A stretch of DNA of 41,793 bases from positions 115,540 through 157,332 of the forward strand of contig NZ_AYWX01000008.1 of the NCBI RefSeq assembly GCF_000502875.1. Reading direction: 5' to 3'. Below are positions 25,346 to 33,212 of this stretch, in pieces. Position numbers and translations under genes: made by a program. The notes beneath the pieces were generated by a model. It did not search any database. It was not told the DNA's origin and saw only the letters and a list, made by a program, of their open reading frames with translations. The first letter of the stretch is position 1. Each line of letters starts with the position of its first letter. This stretch comes from Mesorhizobium sp. L2C084A000 (GTDB lineage Bacteria > Pseudomonadota > Alphaproteobacteria > Rhizobiales > Rhizobiaceae).

Positions 25346-25768
25346 TCAGGCCGAGGGCTCGAATTTCAGCGCCACGCCGTTGATGCAATAGCGCAGGCCG
25401 GTCGGCGGCGGGCCGTCCTCGAAGACATGGCCGAGATGGCTGCCGCAGCGGGCGCAATGGCATTCGGTGCGAACCATGCCGTAGCTGCGGTCGACGGTGT
25501 TTTCGACCGAGCCCGGCACCGGGTCGTTGAAGCTCGGCCAGCCGGTGCCGCTCTCGAACTTCAGCTTGGATTCGAACAAAGGCTGGTCGCAGCCGGCGCA
25601 AGAAAAGGTGCCGGCGCGCTTCTCGTAGAGCAAAGCGCAGCTTCCCGGCCGCTCGGTGCCGTGACCGCGCATGACGGCATACTGCTCGGGCGTCAGCCGG
25701 GCGCGCCATTCGGCGTCGGTGCGAGTTACAGGGTAGGTGCGAGTTACAGGGTAGGTGTGGGTGTCCAT
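25346..25768 (-). CDS. msrB: Peptide-methionine (R)-S-oxide reductase MsrB
   Basis: This 140-residue enzyme reduces the R form of methionine sulfoxide in proteins, repairing oxidative damage. It has the four zinc cysteines (57 and 60 in CAGC, 105 and 108 in CARC), the GTGWPSF substrate loop at 74-80 and the catalytic Cys128 in RYCIN. No resolving cysteine pattern of a fused MsrA is present, and there is no signal peptide, so it should be cytoplasmic. The N-terminus contains a duplicated PVTRTY from an exact 18-bp tandem repeat. The short N-terminal tail before [10 protein letters not shown] is otherwise normal. The gene appears to be monocistronic. Confidence 0.93.
   Translation of the reverse strand: MDTHTYPVTRTYPVTRTDAEWRARLTPEQYAVMRGHGTERPGSCALLYEKRAGTFSCAGCDQPLFESKLKFESGTGWPSFNDPVPGSVENTVDRSYGMVRTECHCARCGSHLGHVFEDGPPPTGLRYCINGVALKFEPSA
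25720..25755. repeat. Exact 18-bp tandem duplication inside msrB
   Basis: GTGCGAGTTACAGGGTAG occurs twice without a gap (25720-25737 and 25738-25755). It keeps the frame and adds six residues to the MsrB N-terminal tail. Confidence 0.95.
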
Positions 25769-25852
25769 GTGATCTCCTCAGCCTTGCCGGCTCGCTCCTA
25801 CAGCGCCGCGCGTCCATCGGACGCGCAAGGGACGCTATAGCACTTTGGTTTT

Positions 25853-25893
25853 GCGCATGATCCTTTCCGAACCGGAGGTTCGGGGTCATGCGC
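25853..25893. repeat. Rhizobial palindromic element (GCGCATGA type)
   Basis: GCGCATGA (25853-25860) pairs with TCATGCGC (25886-25893), and the inner CCGAACC (25867-25873) pairs with GGTTCGG (25877-25883). It resembles the element at 18632. It lies between msrB and the end of the metallo-beta-lactamase gene and may stabilise the 3' end of the latter. Confidence 0.72.
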
Positions 25894-25965
25894 GGATTGC
25901 AACCTCATATTCGCACCAAGATAGGCATTTGTTACGGCATTTTCCCGCATTTTCGATCGTGATCT

Positions 25966-26763
25966 TCATGCGATCGCCGCCAGATAGCGATCCACCGAAG
26001 CAGCCAACGCCGCTTTTGCGCCTCCGATGACATTCTGGTTCCACCACGCGCCGTAGATATGGTCGAACGCGAATGGCTCCATCGCCGCCGCGATGCGGCG
26101 CACGGCCGCTGCATTGAGCGGAATGTAGTTCGGATAGCTGTACATGAAGCTGACATGGCGGCGCGTCGGCGTCACCTGCAGGATATCGCCGGCCAGCAAG
26201 ACGTCGCCGCCATCGCGTTTCCAGTGCAGCACCTGACCGCCGGCAAAGTGGCCACCGCAGCGGATGAGCGTCAGCGAAGGGTTTATGGCCAGCGTCTCGC
26301 CTTCCCAGCTGACGATCGCCTTGTGCGGCCGCATGATCCACTGGCGGTCATCGGCGTGGAGATAGATCGGCACGCCGCCAAACGCCTCGCTCCAACAGAC
26401 CATCACCGAATAATAATGGCAGTGCGAGATGGCGATCGCCGCCAGGCCGCCGCGGCGGTTGATCTCGGCCACCGCCTCGTCGCTGACCATCGAAACGCAG
26501 TCCCACAGCACGTTGCCGTGTGGCGTCTGTGCCAGCAGCGCCCGCTGGCCGATGGCGAAGCGCGGCTCGATGCCGAAGGCGAGAACGCCGGCATCATCCT
26601 TCATCACAAGCCGATGCCCTTCAGCAAGTTCCTCCGGCGTGATCCACGCCTGCCCTTCCCAGCGCACATATTGGCGCTCGTCCTCGCAGATCGGGCAATG
26701 TTTTGGAGGCGTCTCTGTCGCCGCGAACTGGACGCCGCATTGCAGGCAGAGAAAGCAGGTCAT
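25966..26763 (-). CDS. Zinc-ribbon metallo-beta-lactamase-fold protein with incomplete metal motif
   Basis: This 265-residue protein has an N-terminal zinc ribbon (Cys6, Cys9 in CLQC and Cys23, Cys26 in CPIC) followed by a metallo-beta-lactamase-fold domain. The usual HxHxDH motif reads HCHYYS at 114-119, so two ligands of the second metal site are lost. His172 in GGHFAGG, Asp193 in LLAGD and His235 in FDHIYG remain, which would allow a single-metal site. The ATG at 26763 is preceded by AGGAG; the longer frame is rejected. It is the last gene of a minus-strand run with the VWA protein, GNAT and MoxR genes, 19 bp after the VWA gene. The substrate is unknown. Confidence 0.78.
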   Translation of the reverse strand: MTCFLCLQCGVQFAATETPPKHCPICEDERQYVRWEGQAWITPEELAEGHRLVMKDDAGVLAFGIEPRFAIGQRALLAQTPHGNVLWDCVSMVSDEAVAEINRRGGLAAIAISHCHYYSVMVCWSEAFGGVPIYLHADDRQWIMRPHKAIVSWEGETLAINPSLTLIRCGGHFAGGQVLHWKRDGGDVLLAGDILQVTPTRRHVSFMYSYPNYIPLNAAAVRRIAAAMEPFAFDHIYGAWWNQNVIGGAKAALAASVDRYLAAIA

Positions 26764-26782
26764 CGGATCTCCTGTCAGTCTT

Positions 26783-27973
26783 TCAGTGTTTTCTTGAAAG
26801 CTGCCTGGTCGCGCCCTCAAGCCCGGCCAAAGTCAGCGGGAACATGCGGCCGCCGAAGATGTCGCGGATCATCGCAATCGAATGGGTGTAGCCCCAGTTC
26901 TTGGGGTCTTCGGGGTTCAGCCATACCGCGTTCGGCCATTGCTGCAGCAGACGGCCGAGCCAGACACTGCCTGCCTCCGGATTCCAGTGCTCGACCGAAC
27001 CGCCGGGATGAGCGATCTCGTAAGGGCTCATCGAGGCGTCACCGACGACGATCACCTTGTAGTCCGGGCCATATTTGTGGAGGAGGTCGAAGGTCGGAAT
27101 CACCTCGGCATGCCTGCGGCGATTATCCTTCCACACACCCTCATAGAGGCAGTTGTGGAAATAGAAATATTCGAGCTGGCGGAATTCGGCGCGGGCGGCC
27201 GAGAACAGCTCCTCGACGCTCTTGATGTGGTCGTCCATCGAGCCGCCGACATCGAAGAACATCAAAAGCTTCACCGCGTTGCGCCGCTCGGGCCGCGTCT
27301 GCACGTCGAGATAGCCATGTTCGGCGGTGGCGTGGATGGTGCCGGGCAGGTCGAATTCCTCCTCGGCGCCTTCGCGCACCCAGCGACGCAAGCGCTTCAG
27401 CGCGATCTTGATGTTGCGGGTGCCGAGCTCGACCGCATCGTCGAAATTCCTGAACTCACGTCTGTCCCACACCTTCACCGCGCGGCGGTTGCGGCTTTCA
27501 TGCTGGCCGATACGCACACCTTCGGGATTGTAGCCATAGGCGCCGAAGGGCGAGGTGCCGCCGGTGCCGATCCATTTCGAGCCGCCCTGGTGGCGGCCTT
27601 TTTGCTCCTGCAGCCGCTGTTTCAACGTCTCCATCAGTTTCTCGAAACCGCCGAGCGCCTCGACCAGCTTTTTCTCCTCGTCGGTCAGGTGCTTTTCGGC
27701 GAGGCGGCGCAACCATTCCTCGGGAATGTCAGCGACATCGACGGCATCCGGCCCGCCCAGTGCTTCAACGCCCTTGAAGACATGGGCGAACACCTGGTCG
27801 AAGCGGTCGATATGGCGCTCGTCCTTCACCAGCACCGCACGGGCGAGGTAATAAAAACCTTCGACGTCGTAGTCGACCAGCCCGGCTTCCAGTCCCTCCA
27901 GCAGCGACAGATATTCCCTGAGCGAAACGGGAACACGCGCGGCCTTCAGTTCGAGGAAGAAGGGGATGAACAT
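26783..27973 (-). CDS. VWA domain protein, CoxE-like
   Basis: This 396-residue protein belongs to the CoxE/DUF VWA group that works with MoxR-type AAA ATPases in assembling or activating protein complexes. The N-terminal ~200 residues are helical and charged, and the C-terminal part is the VWA fold, with a MIDAS-like DVGGSMDD from residue 241 in which the consensus DxSxS is reduced to D-x-G-x-S. There is no signal peptide or membrane segment, so it is likely cytoplasmic. The MoxR ATPase gene lies upstream on the same strand, separated by a GNAT gene. The client of this MoxR-VWA pair cannot be named from the sequence. Confidence 0.86.
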   Translation of the reverse strand: MFIPFFLELKAARVPVSLREYLSLLEGLEAGLVDYDVEGFYYLARAVLVKDERHIDRFDQVFAHVFKGVEALGGPDAVDVADIPEEWLRRLAEKHLTDEEKKLVEALGGFEKLMETLKQRLQEQKGRHQGGSKWIGTGGTSPFGAYGYNPEGVRIGQHESRNRRAVKVWDRREFRNFDDAVELGTRNIKIALKRLRRWVREGAEEEFDLPGTIHATAEHGYLDVQTRPERRNAVKLLMFFDVGGSMDDHIKSVEELFSAARAEFRQLEYFYFHNCLYEGVWKDNRRRHAEVIPTFDLLHKYGPDYKVIVVGDASMSPYEIAHPGGSVEHWNPEAGSVWLGRLLQQWPNAVWLNPEDPKNWGYTHSIAMIRDIFGGRMFPLTLAGLEGATRQLSRKH

Positions 27974-27980
27974 TGTCTAT

Positions 27981-28427
27981 CTACAGCAGATCATACTCGA
28001 TGAAGCCGGTGCGGCGCGCGACATGGTCGTAGAGTTTGCGCGCGGTGGTGTTGGTTTCGTGCGTCATCCAGTAAACGTTCTTGACGCCGATTTTCGCGGC
28101 TTCTTGTCTTACTGCCTCGATTAGCGCCGCGCCTATGCCCTTGCCGCGCATGTCAGGGTCGGCGAACAGGTCCTGCAGATAGCAGTTGTTTTTTTCCGAC
28201 CAGCCTGAGCGGTGGTAGAGATAGTGGGTGAGCCCTACCGCCTTGCCGTCCAGCGTGGCGATGAAGCCTTTCGGCTCGAACTCACCCTCGGTGAACAGCC
28301 GCTTCCAGGTGATGGCGTAGACCTCTTCCGGCAGCTTCGTCTCATAGAAGGTGAGGTAGTCGGTCCACAGCCGCCGCCAATCGGCGCGGTCGGACTGCGC
28401 GAGCGGGCGGACGATAATCTCAGACAT
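27981..28427 (-). CDS. GNAT-family N-acetyltransferase
   Basis: This 148-residue acetyltransferase has the GNAT core, with LQDLFADPDMRGKGIGAALIEAVR carrying the acetyl-CoA-binding RGKGIG loop near residue 97, and a C-terminal YWMTHETNTTARKLYDHVARRTGF segment. The ATG at 28427 follows AGGAG, and a longer frame starting at 28481 is rejected. It ends 7 bp before the VWA gene start and lies between it and moxR, so it is probably co-transcribed. The acetylated substrate, a small amine or a protein, is unknown. Confidence 0.9.
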   Translation of the reverse strand: MSEIIVRPLAQSDRADWRRLWTDYLTFYETKLPEEVYAITWKRLFTEGEFEPKGFIATLDGKAVGLTHYLYHRSGWSEKNNCYLQDLFADPDMRGKGIGAALIEAVRQEAAKIGVKNVYWMTHETNTTARKLYDHVARRTGFIEYDLL

Positions 28428-28513
28428 GTCATCTCCTCTGAAGGTTTGGCCGAGGCTGCCTGCCTGTTCGGCTGCGGGCAACGGTCCACAGAAGGGAAAG
28501 CGCTGCTGCTGAC

Positions 28514-29353
28514 CTATTGCTGCCTTCGTGCCATGAACGCCAGCCGCTCGAACAAATGCACGTCCTGCTCGTTCTTCAGCAATGCGCCATGCAACTTGGG
28601 CAGGGCGTTCTTCGGATCGGCGCGCAGATCTTCCGGCGCGATATCGTCGGCGACCAGCAGCCTTATCCAGTCGAGCGCTTCGGAGGTCGACGGCTTCTTC
28701 TTCAAGCCGGGCACGTCGCGGATTTCGTAGAACTGGGTCAGCGCCGCGCGCACCAGGTTCTGCTTGATGCCGGGATAGTGGACATCGACGATTCTGTGCA
28801 GCGTATCGACGTCGGGAAAGCGGATGTAGTGGAAGAAGCAGCGGCGCAGGAACGCGTCCGGCAACTCCTTCTCGTTGTTGGAGGTGATGATGACGATCGG
28901 CCTGACGGCGGCGCGGATGGTTTCGCCGGTCTCGTAGACGAAGAACTCCATCCGATCGAGTTCCTGCAGGAGGTCGTTGGGGAATTCGATGTCGGCCTTG
29001 TCGATCTCGTCGATCAAAAGCACGACCTTCCTGCCGGCGGCGAACGCCTCCCAGAGCTTGCCGCGCTTGATGTAGTTCCTGATGTCGTTGAAGCGCTCGT
29101 CACCAAGCTGGCTGTCGCGCAGGCGCGAGACGGCGTCATATTCGTAAAGGCCCTGCTGCGCCCTGGTGGTCGACTTGACGTGCCATTCGATGAGGTCGAG
29201 GCCAAGTGCTGACGCCACCTGGCGGGCCAGCTCCGTCTTGCCGGTGCCTGGCTCGCCCTTGACCAGCAAGGGCCGCTCCAGCGCGATCGCCGCGTTGACG
29301 GCCACCATCAGATCCTTGTCGGCGACATAGGCCGCCGTGCCTTCGAAACGCAT
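28514..29353 (-). CDS. MoxR-type AAA+ ATPase
   Basis: This 279-residue ATPase has Walker A GEPGTGKT at residues 33-40, Walker B VVLLIDEIDKAD, and the sensor 1 region ITSNNEKELPDAFLRRCFF. MoxR ATPases act as chaperone-like remodelers, often with VWA proteins, as here with the CoxE-like gene two positions downstream. The ATG at 29353 is preceded by GAGGAG; a frame beginning at 29407 is rejected. It is the first gene of the cluster moxR-GNAT-VWA-MBL. The upstream gap, 29354-29465, shows no clear promoter on this strand. Confidence 0.92.
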   Translation of the reverse strand: MRFEGTAAYVADKDLMVAVNAAIALERPLLVKGEPGTGKTELARQVASALGLDLIEWHVKSTTRAQQGLYEYDAVSRLRDSQLGDERFNDIRNYIKRGKLWEAFAAGRKVVLLIDEIDKADIEFPNDLLQELDRMEFFVYETGETIRAAVRPIVIITSNNEKELPDAFLRRCFFHYIRFPDVDTLHRIVDVHYPGIKQNLVRAALTQFYEIRDVPGLKKKPSTSEALDWIRLLVADDIAPEDLRADPKNALPKLHGALLKNEQDVHLFERLAFMARRQQ

Positions 29354-29465
29354 TCTTGCTCCTCGGTTGATCATGGCAACCGTAAGGACGCGGCTCACCC
29401 TGTGCAAGGGTGCGCCGGCCGCGACGAATGGGCTTGAACCCTGATGGAAACATATGCCCGTCTCA

Positions 29466-29495
29466 CTGGCGCTTAGCCGGCCGGCAGCCTATATT
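29466..29495 (+). promoter_or_regulatory. Possible promoter of 6S RNA
   Basis: A -10-like TATATT (29490-29495) lies 18 bp after a weak -35-like CTGGCG (29466-29471). It places a start near base 29502. Confidence 0.4.
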
Positions 29496-29501
29496 GGGCG
29501 G

Positions 29502-29655
29502 GACGGTCTGTGCTTCCCGGCAGGAGAACATTTTCCCCGGGGCCTTAACGATCCTTAGGGAGCTGTCCCTGGGAAGACCCGTGGGTTTTCTCACACGGCG
29601 CCCACCTACTTTGTAGGTTCCCGGGATCGCTCTCTCCACCGGTTGTGTGGATCGT
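29502..29655 (+). ncRNA. ssrS: 6S RNA (ends approximate)
   Basis: The stretch upstream of the 5-formyl-THF cyclo-ligase gene matches the alphaproteobacterial 6S RNA, which binds the sigma-70 holoenzyme and dampens transcription in stationary phase. Signs are AGGGAGCTGTCCCT, the CCGTGGGTTTTCTCACACGG arm, and the hairpin ACCTACTTTGTAGGT directly followed by TCCCGGGATC, the same order I know from rhizobial 6S genes. The conserved 6S-ygfA gene order supports this. No protein frame fits. The 5' end is set by a -10-like box and the 3' end by the loss of recognisable pairing, so both ends may be off by about 10 bases. Confidence 0.78.
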
Positions 29656-29753
29656 CACTTATTGCCACGCGTCCCGCATTTCGGTGGATGATTGCGGTGG
29701 AAAACGTCGCTCCCAAAACTCCATCCAGATCTGACCTTTTCTAGCCTGGCTGA

Positions 29754-30341
29754 ATGACCTCTCTCAAAGACCTGAAAAAGCAGCTTCGCCGTGAGGCCCT
29801 CGGACGCCGCGATGCGCTCGATGAATTCTGGCGGGTGGAGGTCGCGCTTGAAATGGCCGAGACGGCACGCGATCTCCTCCACGTCGAGCCGGGCCAGATC
29901 GTTTCCGGCTTCTGGCCGATGCGTTCCGAAGTCGACGTTCGGCCGTTGATGTTTGCCTTGCGTGAAAAGGGCGCGCGGCTTTGCCTGCCGGCCATTCTCG
30001 ACAAGACCACCATCGTCTTTCGCGAACTGGTGCGCGGCGCGCCGATGGTCGAGATGGGTTTCGGCACGGTCGGCCCTCACGAGGAAGCCGAGGTGCTCGA
30101 CCCCTCTGTGATGCTGGTGCCGCTCGCCGCTTTCGATGCGCGCGGCCATCGCATCGGCTATGGTGCCGGCTATTACGACCGCGCCATCGCCAAGCTGATC
30201 GACAAGGGACAGCCGCCGCGGCTGGTCGGCATCGCCTTCGACTGCCAGGAGGTGGCAATGGTGCCGGATGAGGAACATGACGTCGTCATTCCGGAAATAC
30301 TGACCGAGAGCGGGTTGCGCCGCTTCGCGCCAAAATTGTAG
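29754..30341 (+). CDS. ygfA: 5-formyltetrahydrofolate cyclo-ligase
   Basis: This 195-residue enzyme uses ATP to convert 5-formyl-THF to 5,10-methenyl-THF, recovering an inactive folate form. The family signature is the C-terminal FDARGHRIGYGAGYYDRA segment near residue 128, preceded by a basic N-terminus KKQLRREALGRRDAL. The length is normal. It lies about 100 bp after the 6S RNA; this gene order is conserved in many proteobacteria and the two are often co-transcribed. The metallophosphatase gene follows 69 bp downstream. Confidence 0.93.
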   Translation: MTSLKDLKKQLRREALGRRDALDEFWRVEVALEMAETARDLLHVEPGQIVSGFWPMRSEVDVRPLMFALREKGARLCLPAILDKTTIVFRELVRGAPMVEMGFGTVGPHEEAEVLDPSVMLVPLAAFDARGHRIGYGAGYYDRAIAKLIDKGQPPRLVGIAFDCQEVAMVPDEEHDVVIPEILTESGLRRFAPKL

Positions 30342-30410
30342 ATAAGTACAAGGGACGCATGATCTTCACTGGCGTCATGCAGCTTTCGCTGACCTTCGGT
30401 GCGGGATCAT

Positions 30411-31235
30411 ATGAGACTTCTCTTCCTCGGTGACATGGTTGGAAAGACAGGACGGACGGCGGTGTGGGAACAACTGCCCGGCCTGATCTCCGACTTCAAA
30501 CTCGATTTCGTCATCGTCAATGGCGAGAACGCCGCGGGCGGCTTCGGCATCACCGAAGATATCTTTCGCGAGACGATCGCCGCTGGTGCTGATGTCGTCA
30601 CCACCGGCAACCATGTCTGGGACCAACGCGACGCGCTCGCCTTCGCGCCGCGCGAAGAGCGCTTCCTGCGTCCCTCCAACTTTCCCAAGGGCACGCCCGG
30701 GCGCGGCTCCGGTGTCTATATCGCCAGGAGCGGCGCGCGCGTGCTGGTCGCCAACATCATGGGCCGGGTGTTCATGCATCCCGAGCTCGACGATCCGTTC
30801 CAGGCCGGCGAACGCGAGCTTGCCGCCTGTCCGCTCGGCGAGCAGGCGGATGCCGTGATTATCGACTTCCACGCCGAGGCGACCTCGGAAAAGATGTGCT
30901 TCGCGCATTTCGTCGACGGCCGCGCCAGCCTCGTCGTCGGCACCCACACCCACCAGCCGACCGGCGATCACCAGGTCCTCAACGGCGGCACCGGTTATAT
31001 GTCCGACGCCGGCATGTGCGGGGACTACGATTCCTCGCTCGGCATGGACAAGGAGGAGCCGCTCAACCGGTTCCTGTCGAAGGTGCCGAAAGGCCGCTTC
31101 GAGGCGGCGACCGGACCGGCGACCTTGTGCGGCGTTGGCGTCGATATTTCCGACCGCACAGGGCTGACCGAGCGGATCGCGCCGTTTCGTCGCGGGCCAC
31201 GGCTGGAAGAAACCGCACCGTCCTTCTGGTCCTGA
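30411..31235 (+). CDS. YmdB-type metallophosphoesterase (TIGR00282 family)
   Basis: This 274-residue protein matches the YmdB/TIGR00282 family of calcineurin-like phosphodiesterases, some of which cleave 2',3'-cyclic AMP. Metal-ligand motifs visible are the N-terminal FLGDMVGKTGR, VNGENAAGGFG, TTGNHVWD and the C-terminal VGTHTHQPTGD. The ATG at 30411 begins MRLLFLGD, the normal family start; the GTG at 30399 would add four residues. The sequence just before it, with ATGATC (30359-30364) and GATCAT (30405-30410), may be a decayed copy of the local palindromic repeat. The protein is cytoplasmic and probably shares a transcript with the cyclo-ligase. Confidence 0.9.
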   Translation: MRLLFLGDMVGKTGRTAVWEQLPGLISDFKLDFVIVNGENAAGGFGITEDIFRETIAAGADVVTTGNHVWDQRDALAFAPREERFLRPSNFPKGTPGRGSGVYIARSGARVLVANIMGRVFMHPELDDPFQAGERELAACPLGEQADAVIIDFHAEATSEKMCFAHFVDGRASLVVGTHTHQPTGDHQVLNGGTGYMSDAGMCGDYDSSLGMDKEEPLNRFLSKVPKGRFEAATGPATLCGVGVDISDRTGLTERIAPFRRGPRLEETAPSFWS

Positions 31236-31309
31236 CATTGATATAGGCACGCTTAGTACCTAACTGCCGGCGACACTGCTCTAGATCGTTAAAAGAGGGG
31301 ACGACCTCC

Positions 31310-32077
31310 ATGCAGCTCATCGAATTCCTGGCGCCGCATTTCCAATTCGTGTCCGACCCGACCGCCTGGGTCGCGCTGCTGACGCTGATTGTGCTCGAGG
31401 TCGTGCTCGGCATCGACAACCTGATCTTCATCTCGATCCTGACCAACAAGCTGCCGGAAGCACAACGGGCCCGTGCCCGCCGGCTCGGCATCTCGGCGGC
31501 GCTGATCATGCGGCTGGTGCTGCTGGCCACCATTTCGATCATCGTCCAGCTGACCACGCCGGTGTTCACGGCCTTCGGCCACGGTTTTTCCTGGCGCGAC
31601 CTGATCCTGATTGCCGGCGGCCTGTTCCTGGTCTGGAAGGCGACCAAGGAGATCCATCACACGGTCGATCCCGACGACCACAAGGATACGATGATGGGCG
31701 AGACGCTGCAGATCAGCCTTGCCGGCGCGATCTTCCAGATCCTGCTGCTCGACCTGGTCTTCTCGATCGATTCGATCATCACCGCCGTCGGCATGACCGA
31801 CGAGATCGCCATCATGTACATCGCCGTGATCGTGGCGGTGAGCGTGATGATGCTGGCGGCCGGGCCGCTGGCCAACTTCATCGCCAAGAACCCGAGCATT
31901 GTCATGCTGGCGCTGGGCTTCCTTCTGATGATCGGCATGACACTGATCGCAGACGGCATGGGCTACCATGTGCCCAAGGGCTACATCTATGCGGCGATGG
32001 GCTTTTCGGCATTGGTCGAGGGACTCAACATGCTGGCGCGGCGACGTAGGAAGGCGAAATCGGGTGGCGGGCACTGA
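31310..32077 (+). CDS. TerC-family integral membrane protein
   Basis: This 255-residue membrane protein of the TerC family has about seven hydrophobic segments and both acidic hallmark motifs, LGIDNLIF near residue 34 and FSIDSIIT near residue 152. Family members are linked to metal ion export, including manganese exported to secreted enzymes, and to tellurite resistance. GAGGGG lies upstream of the ATG. The 74-bp gap before it is too short and does not have the yybP-ykoY manganese riboswitch core. A histidine-rich insert [13 protein letters not shown] near residue 114 could bind metal. Confidence 0.9.
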   Translation: MQLIEFLAPHFQFVSDPTAWVALLTLIVLEVVLGIDNLIFISILTNKLPEAQRARARRLGISAALIMRLVLLATISIIVQLTTPVFTAFGHGFSWRDLILIAGGLFLVWKATKEIHHTVDPDDHKDTMMGETLQISLAGAIFQILLLDLVFSIDSIITAVGMTDEIAIMYIAVIVAVSVMMLAAGPLANFIAKNPSIVMLALGFLLMIGMTLIADGMGYHVPKGYIYAAMGFSALVEGLNMLARRRRKAKSGGGH

Positions 32078-32107
32078 GCTTGGGCTTGGGCGCATGCCGC
32101 GTTTGGA

Positions 32108-32135
32108 TTGACTTTTACGGATTTGTACATACAAT
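32108..32135 (+). promoter_or_regulatory. Promoter with operator of brnTA
   Basis: TTGACT (32108-32113) is followed after 16 bp by TACAAT (32130-32135). The inverted repeat TTGTA-CA-TACAA (32123-32134) overlaps the -10 box and is a likely BrnA binding site, since BrnTA modules are autoregulated. Confidence 0.65.
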
Positions 32136-32156
32136 ACTGTAGTCGATGGTGCTACT

Positions 32157-32444
32157 TTGCAGTTTGAATGGGATCCTGAAAAAGCGAGGCGCAATCTTGC
32201 CAAGCACGGCATCGCCTTTGATCTTGCACGAAAGGTGTTCGATGATCCGCTCCATCTCATCGTGCCTGACCGGTTTGAAGATGGTGAGCAACGATGGCAC
32301 GCGATCGGGATGATTGAGGCTGTCGCGGTATTGCTGGTTGTGCATACCTACCCCGGTCGCGAAGATGAAGAACGGGTTCGGATCGTTGGTGCTCGGAAAG
32401 CGACAACGCATGAAAGGAAGCGCTATGAACAGGAAGGACCTTAG
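32157..32444 (+). CDS. brnT: BrnT-family toxin (ribonuclease)
   Basis: This 95-residue protein begins MQFEWDPEKARRNLAKHGIA, the BrnT signature, and ends with ERVRIVGARKATTHERKRYE, the typical C-terminal helix. BrnT toxins are RelE-like ribonucleases that arrest growth by cutting RNA. The start is read as TTG at 32157, with no good ribosome binding site; no in-frame ATG is available upstream. The gene overlaps brnA by 20 bp. The region is more AT-rich than its neighbours, consistent with acquisition from elsewhere. Confidence 0.85.
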   Translation: MQFEWDPEKARRNLAKHGIAFDLARKVFDDPLHLIVPDRFEDGEQRWHAIGMIEAVAVLLVVHTYPGREDEERVRIVGARKATTHERKRYEQEGP

Positions 32445-32712
32445 CCAGGATCTGCGCAATCAACTTGCCAAGCTGGCCGATTTGCCCGACAGCGAGATTG
32501 ATACCTCGGACATTCCAGAAGCTCCGGCCGAGAACTGGATTCATGCTCGCCGTGGACATCTTTACCGACCACTCAAGCAGCCGGTCACCATTAGGCTCGA
32601 TGCCGATGTGCTATCCTGGTTTAAGGAACATGTCGGAGGCGGTGGCTATCAAACCGAAATCAATCGCGTACTTCGCCATCATGTGACCGAACAGGAAAAG
32701 CGGCGAGGTTGA
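32425..32712 (+). CDS. brnA: BrnA-family antitoxin
   Basis: This 95-residue protein is the partner of BrnT. The C-terminal half, VTIRLDADVLSWFKEHVGGG then YQTEINRVLRHHV, is the DNA-binding ribbon-helix-helix-like BrnA domain that neutralises BrnT and represses the operon. The ATG at 32425 follows AGGAAG at 32415-32420 and overlaps the toxin gene, a standard toxin-first arrangement. An earlier in-frame ATG at 32410 is possible but has no ribosome binding site. Confidence 0.86.
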   Translation: MNRKDLSQDLRNQLAKLADLPDSEIDTSDIPEAPAENWIHARRGHLYRPLKQPVTIRLDADVLSWFKEHVGGGGYQTEINRVLRHHVTEQEKRRG

Positions 32713-32718
32713 TCCGAT

Positions 32719-33186
32719 TTAGTTAGCCGGCACGCCCTTCGGGTGGCGGTCGCCGATCAGGCCGAGCGTCAGGCCCTGCTCAAGCCAGACCTTGGCGCCG
32801 GCCAGCACGAGCGTGAAGCCGCCGGTTGAGTCGATGGCTTCTTTTACCTGCTCGTCGCCATTGCCGGCAAAGCCGAAGTTGCGAACCTCGAGAAAGGTCG
32901 TACCGCCTGGCATTTCGGTGAAGCTCCAGACCACGGTGGTTGGCGGATCGCTCCATTGCATGACGATCTTTTCATTCGCGACGATCTCGCTGACGTCGAT
33001 GGTCGTCGAGACACCGTACATGCGCCACTCCCAGAGGACTTGCTTGCCGCTGTCCAGCCGGCCGCTGCCATGGGTGAACCAGAATTTCGTGGTTGTGGCC
33101 GGATCGACGATGGCCTCGAATACATCGGCGACAGGCCGCCGGATCAGCATGCCGGCCGCGGCGGTTGGCTTTTCGCGGATGTCCAT
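32719..33186 (-). CDS. SRPBCC (AHSA1-like) domain protein
   Basis: This 155-residue protein has the START/SRPBCC fold of the AHSA1 type, with RRPVADVFEAIVDPATTTKFWFTHGSGRL near the N-terminus, VLWEWRMYG and a long C-terminal helix. Such proteins bind hydrophobic ligands in a cavity and are often encoded beside ArsR regulators. The ATG at 33186 follows AAAGGAG; the upstream frame is read-through of another gene and is rejected. It is the last of four minus-strand genes divergent from the ArsR gene. The ligand is unknown. Confidence 0.87.
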   Translation of the reverse strand: MDIREKPTAAAGMLIRRPVADVFEAIVDPATTTKFWFTHGSGRLDSGKQVLWEWRMYGVSTTIDVSEIVANEKIVMQWSDPPTTVVWSFTEMPGGTTFLEVRNFGFAGNGDEQVKEAIDSTGGFTLVLAGAKVWLEQGLTLGLIGDRHPKGVPAN

Positions 33187-33212
33187 CGGATGCTCCTTTC
33201 GAGGCTTGGCGT

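Noticed and set aside
31236..31309. Manganese riboswitch (yybP-ykoY) upstream of the TerC gene
   Set aside because: The gap is only 74 bp and lacks the conserved loop sequences and pairing of that riboswitch.
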